Assembly (NCBI GenBank): GCA_964640325.1
Contig: CAZXID010000004.1
Span: forward strand, 16,686-80,685
DNA: 64,000 nt
Direction: 5' to 3'
Origin: DAOQAU01 sp964640325
GTDB taxonomy: Bacteria; Cyanobacteriota; Vampirovibrionia; Gastranaerophilales; Gastranaerophilaceae
Under the pieces are notes generated by a model. It saw only the letters and a list, made by a program, of their open reading frames with translations. It had not been told where the DNA came from and ran no database searches. Positions 35,000 to 44,085 of this stretch are shown here, piece by piece (the first letter of the stretch is position 1; every line of letters begins with the position of its first letter). The position numbers and the translations under genes were made by a program.

Positions 35000-35157
35000 G
35001 AGGATGCGGGAAAATTCAAAAAATGACAATTTTTTGTAATTTTTAAAATTTGACCTTAGAAGTGCTAAACCCGTACCGGCTGCGGGATAGCCTGCGGTAA
35101 GGGTGCAAGCCGGACAGCGGAGCTTGTGAGAAAAATAATCTAAGAAGGGATTTATAA
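35000..35157 (+). promoter_or_regulatory. structured leader RNA (recurrent element, gatB copy)
   Basis: Same block order as before atpD and thiE. A/T-rich first hairpin; GACCTTAGAAGTGCTAAA (35052-35069); helix ACCC-g-TACC/GGTA-a-GGGT (35069-35077 with 35096-35104) enclosing hairpin GGCT...AGCC (35078-35092) with loop core CGGGA; then GCAAGCCGGACAGCGGA (35105-35121). The gene start follows 36 nt later. No extra hairpin is present before the ribosome site, unlike the other two copies. Confidence 0.75.
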
Positions 35158-36606
35158 ATGGAGCAGGAATTAAAAGATAAATATGAGGTTGTAATTGGTT
35201 TAGAAGTGCACGCACAGCTTAAAACCAAGTCAAAGATTTTCGCACCTGATGCAACAGAGTTCGGAAATGAACAAAATACCCAGATAAGCCCTATAACTTT
35301 AGGCATGCCGGGGGTTTTACCCGTTCTTAACAAAGAGGTTGTTAATATGGCGATTTTAACCGGACTTGCGCTTAATTGCGAAATTCCTAAACGTTGTAAA
35401 TTTGATAGAAAACAGTATTTTTATCCGGATTTGCCAAAAGGTTACCAGATATCCCAATACGATGAACCTATTTGTATAAACGGCTCTGTTGAAATCGATG
35501 GCAAAAAAATAGGCATAACAAGAGCTCACCTTGAAGAAGATGCAGGAAAACTTGTACATGCCGGAGCAGACGGAATTCACGGTTCAAGCTATTCTCTTGT
35601 GGACTTAAACAGAGCCGGAACTCCTCTTTTGGAAATAGTTTCAGAGCCTGATATGCGATCAAGCGATGAGGCAAAGGCTTATGTCGAACATTTAAGAAAT
35701 ATTTTACGATACATCGGTGTTTGTGACGGAAACTTGGAAGAAGGCTCCATGCGCTGCGATGCAAACATTTCTGTTATGCCAAAAGGTTCAAAAGAGTTCG
35801 GCACAAGAGCCGAAATCAAAAACGTTAACAGCTTCAGAGCACTTCAGCGGGCGATTGAATTTGAAATAGAAAGACAAATAGATATAGTAGAAAGCGGCGA
35901 AAAAGTCGTTCAGGAAACAAGGCTTTGGAATGACAACACAGGTGAAACAAAGTCGATGAGAGGCAAAGAAGACGCACATGATTACAGGTATTTTCCCGAA
36001 CCTGACTTGATGCCTCTTGAAATTTCAAAACAATGGGTTGAAGAAATAAGAGCAAAAATGCCCGAACTCCCAAGTGCCAAAATAGAACGCTATATGAACC
36101 TCGGACTAAGTGAATACGATTCAAAAGTTATTGTTGAAGAAATGGAAACAGCACTTTTCTTTGATGAGGTCATAAAATCAGGCGTGAATGTTAAAATTGC
36201 CCTAAACTTTTTAATGGGCGACATTGCAGCATTGCTTAAAGAAGAAAAAATTAATATTAATGAAACAAAACTTACACCGCAAAACCTTGCCCAATTGGTT
36301 AATTTAATTGAAAAAGGCACAATTTCAAATAACATAGGAAAACAAATTATTCCTCAAATGTTAAAAGAGGGTATAAAAGCTTCTGAAATAGTTGAGAAAC
36401 AAGGGCTAAGCCAAATTTCAGATGAAGGAGCCATTAAAGAAATAGTTAGAAAAATAATAGAGGAAAACCCTGAGCAAGTAAGTGCATATAGGGCGGGAAA
36501 GGTTCAATTGCTGGGCTTTTTCGTTGGGCAGGTTATGAAAGAAACTCAAGGCAGGGCTAACCCCAAAACGGTTAACGAACTAATTAAAAATTTTCTTGAA
36601 AGTTAA
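35158..36606 (+). CDS. gatB: aspartyl/glutamyl-tRNA amidotransferase subunit B
   Basis: 482 aa, full length. Begins YEVVIGLEVHAQLKTKSK; contains PDLPKGYQISQYD, EDAGKLVH, LVDLNRAGTPLLEIVSEPD and EEGSMRCDANIS, shown by their key residues. It converts misacylated Glu-tRNA-Gln or Asp-tRNA-Asn to the right amide with GatA and GatC, which are not in the window. C-terminal YqeY-like domain intact. Preceded by the recurrent leader RNA (35000-35157); Shine-Dalgarno aagaaggga. Confidence 0.97.
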   Translation: MEQELKDKYEVVIGLEVHAQLKTKSKIFAPDATEFGNEQNTQISPITLGMPGVLPVLNKEVVNMAILTGLALNCEIPKRCKFDRKQYFYPDLPKGYQISQYDEPICINGSVEIDGKKIGITRAHLEEDAGKLVHAGADGIHGSSYSLVDLNRAGTPLLEIVSEPDMRSSDEAKAYVEHLRNILRYIGVCDGNLEEGSMRCDANISVMPKGSKEFGTRAEIKNVNSFRALQRAIEFEIERQIDIVESGEKVVQETRLWNDNTGETKSMRGKEDAHDYRYFPEPDLMPLEISKQWVEEIRAKMPELPSAKIERYMNLGLSEYDSKVIVEEMETALFFDEVIKSGVNVKIALNFLMGDIAALLKEEKININETKLTPQNLAQLVNLIEKGTISNNIGKQIIPQMLKEGIKASEIVEKQGLSQISDEGAIKEIVRKIIEENPEQVSAYRAGKVQLLGFFVGQVMKETQGRANPKTVNELIKNFLES

Positions 36607-36723
36607 CAATTTGCAATATTTGGCTAAATTTATTAAACTTTTATGATTGAATACCGATAGGTCCGTCAAATTATTTATTAATTGAGTTTAGCTTTAATTT
36701 CACAAATAGTGAGGGAGATGCAA

Positions 36724-37794
36724 ATGGCAGATTTAAAACAGCAAAAATTTGACACCAGTATGGAAGCCGAAATTTTTGAACAGCCCGAAATTTTACGTAA
36801 AATTTTGGAGAAATATATTGCCCCAAACGGTTATATTATTTTAAATATACCTACAAAAATTACTAAAATAGTTCTCGTTGCAAGTGGGACTTCTTATCAT
36901 TGCGCAAGGCTTGCTGCAGAAATGTTCGGTGAAATTGCTGAAATAGAAGCAAGAGCTATTTATTCAAGCGAATTTTTGCTCAAAAAAATTGTTCCGCATG
37001 ATAAAGATATTTTATACATTTTTATTTCTCAATCAGGCGAAACAACAGATACATTAAGCGCTTTAAATAAAGCAAAACAGCTGGGTGTAAAGACCATGTG
37101 CATTACCAACAAAGAAAATTCCACCGCATGGCAGACGGCAGATTACAGGATTAATTGTTATGCAGGTGAGGAAAAAAGCATTGCTTCAACAAAATCCCTG
37201 ACAGCCCAAATGCTCTGCCTTTATCTTTTAGCGCTTAAATATGCTCAAATTCAGGAAGTTGATATAACCGAGCAGTTGCAGAAGGTTCAGACATTGCCTG
37301 AAATTTTAGAGCAAACTTTGGAATTGAGCCCTCAAATAAAAGCACTTGCAAGGTTTTTGTCAAAATACGGTAATATTTTAATAACTGCAGACGGAATTTC
37401 CTATGCGCTTGCAAAAGAAGCTTGTTTAAAAATTAAAGAAACTTCTTATGTTAATGTGATGTCTCACATTTTGGGTGAATTTATGCACGGTCATGTTGCG
37501 GTTTTGAACAACAAATGTGTGTTGGTTTACGTTTCCAATAAACCGATTTCTTATTCTACGATTAAAAATATGGAAAAAATAAAAAGAGATTACAATCCGC
37601 CGATTTGTGTCATAGGAACATCAAGTGACAGGATTAATTCGGCTTTTAACGTTGATTTGGAAGTTGATGATGAAAACTTAAAAATATTTTCAATGGCAGT
37701 TATGATACAGCTTCTTGCTCTCAAAATAGCTCAAAAATTAGGACGCAATGTTGATAAACCAAAGGGCTTGCAAAAAGTCGTTACAGAGGTTTGA
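36724..37794 (+). CDS. SIS-domain sugar isomerase, GlmS C-terminal type
   Basis: 356 aa from the ATG at 36724 (gagggaga 7 nt upstream). Two SIS domains: VASGTSYHCARLAAE, SQSGETTDTL, EEKSIASTKSLTAQ, and second copy EACLKIKETSYVNV with LGEFMHGH. This is the isomerase half of glucosamine-6-phosphate synthase, and the MxxEIFEQPE start of that half is kept. The N-terminal glutaminase domain with Cys1 is absent, so it cannot use glutamine alone. It may be an ammonia-dependent isomerase, a deaminase or a fructosamine enzyme. Confidence 0.82.
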   Translation: MADLKQQKFDTSMEAEIFEQPEILRKILEKYIAPNGYIILNIPTKITKIVLVASGTSYHCARLAAEMFGEIAEIEARAIYSSEFLLKKIVPHDKDILYIFISQSGETTDTLSALNKAKQLGVKTMCITNKENSTAWQTADYRINCYAGEEKSIASTKSLTAQMLCLYLLALKYAQIQEVDITEQLQKVQTLPEILEQTLELSPQIKALARFLSKYGNILITADGISYALAKEACLKIKETSYVNVMSHILGEFMHGHVAVLNNKCVLVYVSNKPISYSTIKNMEKIKRDYNPPICVIGTSSDRINSAFNVDLEVDDENLKIFSMAVMIQLLALKIAQKLGRNVDKPKGLQKVVTEV

Positions 37795-37809
37795 TTGAAT
37801 ATTTGTATT

Positions 37810-37846
37810 AAGGGGCGCAAAAATTTATAAATTTTTGCGCCCCTTA
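37810..37846 (+). terminator. hairpin terminator
   Basis: AGGGGCGCAAAAATTT / AAATTTTTGCGCCCCT after the SIS gene, just before the formyltransferase start. Confidence 0.75.
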
Positions 37847-37861
37847 TGTTATAATCTTTCT

Positions 37862-38824
37862 ATGCCAAAGGTCGTTATTCTAGGTTACGGAGAAATGTTT
37901 ATGAACCTTATTGCAGGGTGCTTGGATGCGCACTGCGATGTGGTCGGTGTTTTCAGATACGACAAAGTTCGCCACAAGGGTTTAGACGGGCTTATTTTGG
38001 ATGTTTTTAATCAATCAAGAGAGCTTAGTTATATAAAAAGCTTAAATTTATATGAGATTAAAGCAAAAAGCGCAAACAGTGTCGAATTTAAGAAAGAAAT
38101 TTTAAAACTCAACCCTGATATTGTCTTTGTTGCCACATGGGGCGAAAAGTTAAAAAAAAGCATTATCGACTTGCCAAAAATTGCTACAATTAATGTCCAT
38201 CCTTCGCTTTTGCCAAAATACAGAGGGCCGAATCCTTATCTGCAAGCGATAAAACATCTTGAGCAGCAATCCGGCGTCACGTTTCACTTAATGGATGAAG
38301 ATTTTGACACAGGTCCGATTTTGCTTCAAAAAACAGTTGAAATAACAGACAAAGACACGGGAAAAGAGCTCAAAGACAAAGTTGCAACAGCAACAAGGCA
38401 TGCGGTGACAGAGTTGGTTAAGGAATTAGGCGAAGAAATAATTATTCCTGTTGTTCAAGATGAGAAAAAAGCAAGTTATTTTTCCGTTATTACCGAAGAT
38501 GAAGTTATGCTTGATTTTTCCAAGTCTGCAAAAGAATTAAGCGCACAAATAAGGGCATTTCACCCATGGCACAAATGTTATTACGAGTATAAAAATCAGT
38601 TTTTTGTACCAAACCCTTACTGTTTGAAGATTTTAGAAAATAATACAAATTTTAACCAAGTGGGTTCAATTGTGGAAAAAACCCCAAAAAACAGCCAAAT
38701 ATCAGTTTTGTGCGGCGACGGGAAATTGCTAAAAATGAGCAATGTAAGACTTTACGGTAAAATCAGAAAGATTTTCACAAATTTTTATATAAAATATTTA
38801 ATCAAAAAAGGTGATAAGGCTTAA
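37862..38824 (+). CDS. formyltransferase family protein (Fmt-like)
   Basis: 320 aa from the ATG at 37862; the upstream extension runs through the terminator hairpin. Catalytic triad of formyltransferases is present: Asn111 and His113 in INVHPSLLPKYRG, and Asp149 in DFDTGPIL. A C-terminal Fmt-like domain with AFHPWHK follows. Could be methionyl-tRNA formyltransferase, but the N-terminus (VVILGYGEMFMN) differs from the usual FMGTPEFA, so a sugar or other amine formyltransferase is possible. No def gene adjacent. Confidence 0.8.
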   Translation: MPKVVILGYGEMFMNLIAGCLDAHCDVVGVFRYDKVRHKGLDGLILDVFNQSRELSYIKSLNLYEIKAKSANSVEFKKEILKLNPDIVFVATWGEKLKKSIIDLPKIATINVHPSLLPKYRGPNPYLQAIKHLEQQSGVTFHLMDEDFDTGPILLQKTVEITDKDTGKELKDKVATATRHAVTELVKELGEEIIIPVVQDEKKASYFSVITEDEVMLDFSKSAKELSAQIRAFHPWHKCYYEYKNQFFVPNPYCLKILENNTNFNQVGSIVEKTPKNSQISVLCGDGKLLKMSNVRLYGKIRKIFTNFYIKYLIKKGDKA

Positions 38825-39123
38825 TATAATTCAGAAAACTGCAAAAAGTTGATTATTTCGATTGAAATCTCTTTTTGTATGTCCGGCTGTGCTGCTTCAA
38901 AGTATTCAAAGGCTTCGGCAATTTTTTTATCTTTATCATACCAGCGTCTCAAAATGTAGTTAAAGGCATCATTGAGGGCATTTGCGGATCGGGCAACGTT
39001 TCTTTGTTTTGCATAATCTATTATAAAATCGGCACATTTAAGTTGCGTTTTTTCATTTGTGTTTCTTAATAAACTTATTGCCAAACTCACTGTGGGGTCG
39101 GCATCGTACCACCTTTTATGCAT
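38821..39123 (-). CDS. RWYD-repeat protein
   Basis: 100 aa. Two RWYD repeats: KRWYDADPTVSLAISLL at 3-19 and RRWYDKDKKIAEAFEYF at 59-75, spaced 56 residues. Relative of the 9175-9504 protein (RWYD at 5 and 64). Each motif starts a helical stretch; domain not recognised. It overlaps the end of the formyltransferase gene by 4 bp on the other strand. Weak Shine-Dalgarno. Confidence 0.55.
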   Translation of the reverse strand: MHKRWYDADPTVSLAISLLRNTNEKTQLKCADFIIDYAKQRNVARSANALNDAFNYILRRWYDKDKKIAEAFEYFEAAQPDIQKEISIEIINFLQFSELY

Positions 39124-39196
39124 AACTTCACCTTTTCTTGGCTACTTTCTTAGAATAAATTATTTTCAGCAAATTGTCAACTGTTTATTAGCTTTT

Positions 39197-40027
39197 TCAG
39201 CTTAAAAGCGAAACGCTTATCTTGCCGTATTTAGCGGAAAGGTCGTCAATGTGGTGCATTAAATAAACCCACGACTCCAAATCTTTTTGGTCAAGATCTA
39301 TAATCGCGCCCCAATCGCTTCTTGCGTGATGCGCTGCAATCATCCTTGCAACATCTTTGAATCCTTGTGTCATACAAATTGAAAACCCGTATTGAGAGTG
39401 GGTTATCCATTCTTTTCTGAAATTTTCATCGTAGTCTATAATTCCCGTTTCGGCATCGATTTTATATTCAAAGATTTTTCCTATATCGTGTAAAATGCAA
39501 GCCGCATAAATTTTGTCTTTATCGATTTTGATTTTAAACAGTTCCATATTAGCATCGGCAAACTTAAGACATTCAACTATGTGAACAAGCAATCCGCCCA
39601 TGTAGTTGTGGTGCATAAGTTTTGCCGCAGGCGCTATTTTAATTTCCTTTTCGTATTGCTTAAAATAATCAAGTATAAATTCTTTAAGCTTTTCATCTGA
39701 AATTTTGTTTATATATCCTAAAATTTCATTGTAAAGGGAATTTCTTTCGCTTTCGTCAATTCCCAGTTTTGCTTCTTTTATAAGCTCGAGCGCCGATACA
39801 AGGCAGTTATTGAATTTTTCGTTATATGTGGCAGAGACAATTTTTAGCAAATTCCCTGTTCTGAAAAGCTTAGAATCCATGCGATTAAGAGTTTCTTCCC
39901 ACAAGATACAGTTTAAAAGTGCCTCATTTTGGGTGTTTTTGAGCTGAAGCTTACCCATTTTAGTGCCGGATTTTGTGTCCCCGATTGAAAATATTACTAC
40001 TTCATATATCGCTTCATTGTCAAACAT
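39197..40027 (-). CDS. HD-domain phosphohydrolase, YhaM-like exoribonuclease
   Basis: 276 aa from the ATG at 40027 (gaagg upstream); the frame runs on for 30 codons into a palindromic repeat that I exclude. An N-terminal OB-like strand section (residues 10-75) precedes an HD domain: MHHNYMGGLLVH, HDIGK, THSQYG and AAHHARSDWG with the metal-binding His and Asp residues. Architecture fits the YhaM 3'-5' exoribonuclease. Last gene of a minus-strand run after ilvC. Confidence 0.8.
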   Translation of the reverse strand: MFDNEAIYEVVIFSIGDTKSGTKMGKLQLKNTQNEALLNCILWEETLNRMDSKLFRTGNLLKIVSATYNEKFNNCLVSALELIKEAKLGIDESERNSLYNEILGYINKISDEKLKEFILDYFKQYEKEIKIAPAAKLMHHNYMGGLLVHIVECLKFADANMELFKIKIDKDKIYAACILHDIGKIFEYKIDAETGIIDYDENFRKEWITHSQYGFSICMTQGFKDVARMIAAHHARSDWGAIIDLDQKDLESWVYLMHHIDDLSAKYGKISVSLLS

Positions 40028-40046
40028 AATTTGCCTTCTTTCTTGT

Positions 40047-40086
40047 TGGATTGCCGCGTCGCTCATTCTTCGCTCCTCGCAATGAC
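40047..40086. repeat. palindromic repeat between ilvC and HD gene
   Basis: 'ggattgccgcgtcgctcatt' ... 'cgctcctcgcaatgac', a unit related to those at 20125 and 50505. Confidence 0.6.
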
Positions 40087-40125
40087 ATATTTCTAAGGCT
40101 CGGCTTTGCCTCGCCAAGAACTATG

Positions 40126-41151
40126 TCAATTCTTGTTTCTGTCAATAATTTTGTTTTCGCTGCCCCACGAAAAATTTGTGCGGATTGTTTTTCCGACCTG
40201 TTCTATCTGGTGTTTTTCGATTTGTTTTCTCAAATTATCGAAATTTTTGCAACCAGAATCGACTTCTTCAATAAATTCTTTTGCAAAAGTTCCGTTTTGG
40301 ATTTCTTTGAGAATTTTTTTCATCTCGGCTTTTGTATTGTCGTTGATTACTCTGGGACCTCTTGTCAGATCACCGTATTCTGCTGTGTTTGAAATAGAAT
40401 AGTGCATATCTGTCAAGCCGCCCTGATTAATCAAATCAACAATAAGTTTAAGTTCGTGCAACACTTCAAAATAAGCCATATAAGGCGAATAACCCGCTTC
40501 GACAAGTGTTTCAAATCCTGCTTTGATAAGTGCTGAGCACCCCCCGCATAAAACCGCCTGTTCACCGAAAAGGTCTGTTTCGGTTTCTTCTCTGAAAGTG
40601 GTTTCAATTATTCCTGTTCTGCCCGAGCCTATGGCTTTAGCGTAAGCCAGTGCTACTTTTATTGAATCGCCCGAATAATCCTGATAAACAGCAACTAAAG
40701 CGGGAACGCCTTTTTCTTTCAAAAATTCGCTTCTAAGTGCGTGCCCCGGGCTTTTTGGCGCAACCATAATTACATTTACATCTTTTGGCGCAACAATTTT
40801 TTCGAAATGAACGTTGAATCCGTGCGAAAACATTAAATATTGACCCTTTTTTAGATGAGGTGCGATTTTTTCTTTATAGAGTTTTGCCTGAATTTCATCG
40901 GGTACAAGAATTTGTATTATATCCGCCCATTTTACGGCGTCTTCAACTTCCATTATTTCAAATTTTTCGGCAAGCGCTTTTTTATAGGAAACCCCGTCTT
41001 TTCTTAATCCCAAAACAACATTACAGCCGAAATCTCTTAAATTTTGCGATTGGCCGTAGCCTTGCGAGCCGTAGCCGATAATTGCTATTTTTTTGTCTTT
41101 TATAAATTTTTCGTCAATGTCTTTGTCTTTGTATATTTTTAATTCCTGCAT
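40126..41151 (-). CDS. ilvC: ketol-acid reductoisomerase
   Basis: 341 aa, class I length. Rossmann GYGSQG at 26-31, metal-site E/D residues in ETETDLFGEQAVLCGG and the C-terminal domain with YSISNTAEYGD. It makes the dihydroxy acids for valine, leucine and isoleucine. The loop that holds the NADPH phosphate reads LRKDGVSY (49-56): the first Ser of the common RxGSxSW loop is Gly and the preceding Gly is Asp, so cofactor choice may be altered. It lies 9 bp downstream of the patatin gene. Confidence 0.96.
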   Translation of the reverse strand: MQELKIYKDKDIDEKFIKDKKIAIIGYGSQGYGQSQNLRDFGCNVVLGLRKDGVSYKKALAEKFEIMEVEDAVKWADIIQILVPDEIQAKLYKEKIAPHLKKGQYLMFSHGFNVHFEKIVAPKDVNVIMVAPKSPGHALRSEFLKEKGVPALVAVYQDYSGDSIKVALAYAKAIGSGRTGIIETTFREETETDLFGEQAVLCGGCSALIKAGFETLVEAGYSPYMAYFEVLHELKLIVDLINQGGLTDMHYSISNTAEYGDLTRGPRVINDNTKAEMKKILKEIQNGTFAKEFIEEVDSGCKNFDNLRKQIEKHQIEQVGKTIRTNFSWGSENKIIDRNKN

Positions 41152-41160
41152 CTTAATCCC

Positions 41161-42363
41161 CTATATCTTAAAAACGTATCCTTCAAGCTCTGATACTTTT
41201 TCTTCAAGCTCAAAATTTATTGCATTAATTTTTGATTTTATAAGTTTTGAATTATTAAGCGAAAATATCCCAAAAAGTGAAGCCGGATTTATATTTGACA
41301 TAAAACAATCTTTAAAATCATCAATCAAATTAATATACTTTAAATCTATAACTTTTTTAATTGAACCTAAATCCATGTACAAGAGTCCAAGCTCGCTTTG
41401 TGCTTGTTTAATCTTGTTTGACTCAATATTATTTTTGATTTTTTTTACGTGTTTTAAGATTCTTTCGTACTGTTTTAAAATTTCTCTTTTTTTCTTTCTC
41501 AGTTCAATCTCAAAATAATCAACAGTTTGTTTGTAGCCTATGTACATAAGTTCTTGGCGCTTTTCTTTGGGCTGGTTGAAATCAACGACTACAACAGCAC
41601 CGGTGTTTACTTTTATGTAATCAAACTTATCCCTGTTCCCGTAGGTGTCAATTATAAAATCTGTCGCAAGTGCCGTCACGCAACTGTAAATTGTGTTGAT
41701 AAAATTTATCGCATTATTGCCTTTTCCTTCATAATCGCCTTCCAGTCTAAATTCCAAAACTCTTTGGTCGTCGGGGCAAAGGTTTTTTGATAATCTCCAC
41801 AAAGGCCAGCTTTTTTGGAGGTCGCCGTCAACCAAAAGACTGTTTTCGTATACAATAGGCTTCATTAACCCGGGCATGGTAGAGGAAATTCTTATCGCAT
41901 AAGCAATTTCGGCATCAGGTGTTTCAAATTTTGAAAACTCTTTATACTTGAAATTGGTCAAATCGGTGGTTATTATAACAACATTTTTGTCTAAATCTTT
42001 AAACGTAACCGGAGGGTTTTCGCCTTTTTTATATCTGTCGTCGTAGAATTTTTGTTCAATTAAATCACGAAGCCAGTCGAGAAAAATTTCACCTTTGCTT
42101 ATTGCAAAATCTTTTCCAAATCCAAAGTGAATATCCTTAAAAAGTTCGTAGTTTGTTTGCATGAAAATTTCTTTAAGTTCTTCTGCCTTGTATCCTACCG
42201 CCCAAAGCCCCGCAAAAATAGCCCCTACGGAGGAGCCGGCGATTGTATCGGCACAAATTCCTATTTCCTCTAAAGCCTTGATTGTGCCTACATAAGAAAC
42301 GCCTCTTATAGCGCCGCCGCCAAAGATACAAGTGTATTTTAAAGAATTATTCTCTCTGCTCAT
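41161..42363 (-). CDS. patatin-like phospholipase
   Basis: 400 aa. Oxyanion motif GGGAIRG at 15-21, nucleophile elbow GSSVG with Ser45, and catalytic Asp in VDGDL near 183. Patatins hydrolyse acyl esters of lipids. The C-terminal half is a long charged helical region with no match. No signal peptide, so it acts inside the cell or on the inner membrane. First gene of the run to ilvC and the HD gene. Confidence 0.9.
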   Translation of the reverse strand: MSRENNSLKYTCIFGGGAIRGVSYVGTIKALEEIGICADTIAGSSVGAIFAGLWAVGYKAEELKEIFMQTNYELFKDIHFGFGKDFAISKGEIFLDWLRDLIEQKFYDDRYKKGENPPVTFKDLDKNVVIITTDLTNFKYKEFSKFETPDAEIAYAIRISSTMPGLMKPIVYENSLLVDGDLQKSWPLWRLSKNLCPDDQRVLEFRLEGDYEGKGNNAINFINTIYSCVTALATDFIIDTYGNRDKFDYIKVNTGAVVVVDFNQPKEKRQELMYIGYKQTVDYFEIELRKKKREILKQYERILKHVKKIKNNIESNKIKQAQSELGLLYMDLGSIKKVIDLKYINLIDDFKDCFMSNINPASLFGIFSLNNSKLIKSKINAINFELEEKVSELEGYVFKI

Positions 42364-42394
42364 AATCTGATTTTACCATAAAATAAGTTTTTTT

Positions 42395-42434
42395 ACTTTG
42401 GGCGGCGGATTTTTTAAATCCGCCGCCCAAAAGT
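42395..42434. terminator. hairpin terminator
   Basis: ACTTTGGGCGGCGGATTT and AAATCCGCCGCCCAAAAGT around a 3-nt loop, at the end of the membrane-protein gene. Confidence 0.75.
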
Positions 42435-43987
42435 TATTTTTTAAAGCTTATTTCTGTATCAAAAAGCGTTTTTTTATAATGTTTTCTATCATTTGAAGGA
42501 AGTTTATAATTTTTCTTTAAATCTTTTTTCTTCAAAAATACTCCGAAATACCTTCCTTCATAGACAAGTTTCCAATTTTTATGTTCTAAAAGATTTTTAT
42601 AAACAGGATAAAATTTGTCTATTATCATAACATCGGGGGCAAATTTTTCCATCAGTTTTGTGTTGTTGACTTTTGAGTAATAAAATTCTTCCATAACAGG
42701 AAGCATATAGTCGTAATAAACCTCTTCATAGCGCCCGTCCATAAAGATTTTTATGTTCGGATAAAGCTTGTAAGAAGCGTAGCTTCCTTGTCCGAAATTT
42801 AAAAATAAATTCCCTTTTATATCGTTTATTTTTAAAAATTCAATTTCTTTGTAAGCAAATTTGTCGTTTTTTAAAATTATTCCAAAACGGTTTGTGTTTA
42901 TTGTCGCAACCGAGCAAATTATTATTAAAGCGTAAATGGCAAATTCTTTTTTTGCGGCAAATTTTTCGCCTAAAAAATCTGAAGAAGTTTTAAACTTTTG
43001 TCTTATAAGGTTAATAATATCGTCCACGATAGTATAAAAATCATCATACAAAAAACAAGTGCACGCAATTACAAAAAACGGAATCATTTTTATATGAATT
43101 ATTGCCTGATAAAAAGTTATGCCAAGTATCAAAAATTTTGTCTTATCGATATTTTTGTAAGAAAAATTTTTAAAAAGTGCAGTAATATAAGTCAAAATTA
43201 AGGTGAGAGAAAACAGTTTGAAAATAAAAAAATTGTTTATGTGGATTCTGTGAAAAAGCCCCCACCATTCCATAATATTTGGTCTTTGCATTGTAACAGC
43301 ATCGATTAAAAAACTAAGATAAGAAAAGCCCCAAGGATTTATTATCAAAACCAAAATTGTCGGAATAAGTGTAAAAAAATATTTTTTACACTCTTTTTTA
43401 TTTAAAAATTCACCCAAAGCATAGAGAAAAATAAGCCCGATGCCTGAAACACATCCCCCGTGCAGGTTATTCCAGATTATCATGATAAAAGGCAGCGCCC
43501 AAAGCGGTTTGTTTTCGCCCTTTCTGGCAAGTTCAAGGATATAGATAAAAAGGGCGAAAAATAAAAACGAAAACAGCTGACATCTTACCGGCTCTACAAC
43601 GTTTATGGCTATTGCAAGAAAAGCGAATATGTAAAAAGTTAAATTGTAGGCAGATGTGGTTTTAGTCCCTTTTAAATTAATTATCTTTGTTATTATAAAA
43701 AACGTTAAAAAGATTAAAAAGGCATTTAAAACAACAAGCCCTGCCGTCGGGAAAAAGTTTCGAATCAGGTAAAAAATAACTCCGCTTCCCCATTCATGAT
43801 CAAACCATGTATGAGTCGGGGTATAAGACAAAAAATCCTGTTTTAAGACATGCCCTCCTTGTATAACACCCATACCTGCAATAAGTCTTGCCCAAAGATC
43901 ATAATCGTAGCCTCCTGCGCCTGTGCAATAGGCAAGAATGAACAAGAAAAAAATCAGATAAAAAATAGTCGGTTTAACCTTTTTCAT
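42434..43987 (-). CDS. multi-pass membrane protein, GT-C glycosyltransferase-like
   Basis: 517 aa with about ten membrane helices and a soluble C-terminal tail from about residue 370 (IKIFMDGRYEEVYYD). An early acidic loop YDYDLWARL and the DHEWG motif before the next helix resemble the catalytic loop of GT-C enzymes that move sugars from lipid carriers. No close named match from memory. Adjacent genes do not help. Role inferred from topology and loop only. Confidence 0.6.
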   Translation of the reverse strand: MKKVKPTIFYLIFFLFILAYCTGAGGYDYDLWARLIAGMGVIQGGHVLKQDFLSYTPTHTWFDHEWGSGVIFYLIRNFFPTAGLVVLNAFLIFLTFFIITKIINLKGTKTTSAYNLTFYIFAFLAIAINVVEPVRCQLFSFLFFALFIYILELARKGENKPLWALPFIMIIWNNLHGGCVSGIGLIFLYALGEFLNKKECKKYFFTLIPTILVLIINPWGFSYLSFLIDAVTMQRPNIMEWWGLFHRIHINNFFIFKLFSLTLILTYITALFKNFSYKNIDKTKFLILGITFYQAIIHIKMIPFFVIACTCFLYDDFYTIVDDIINLIRQKFKTSSDFLGEKFAAKKEFAIYALIIICSVATINTNRFGIILKNDKFAYKEIEFLKINDIKGNLFLNFGQGSYASYKLYPNIKIFMDGRYEEVYYDYMLPVMEEFYYSKVNNTKLMEKFAPDVMIIDKFYPVYKNLLEHKNWKLVYEGRYFGVFLKKKDLKKNYKLPSNDRKHYKKTLFDTEISFKK

Positions 43988-44085
43988 AAAGATATTTTAC
44001 CTTAAAACCTTAGTTTTGCAAATAAAATGACACGGTTTTAAAAACATGTTATACTTAACTTGTTGCATTGATTTTTTGGGGAAAT

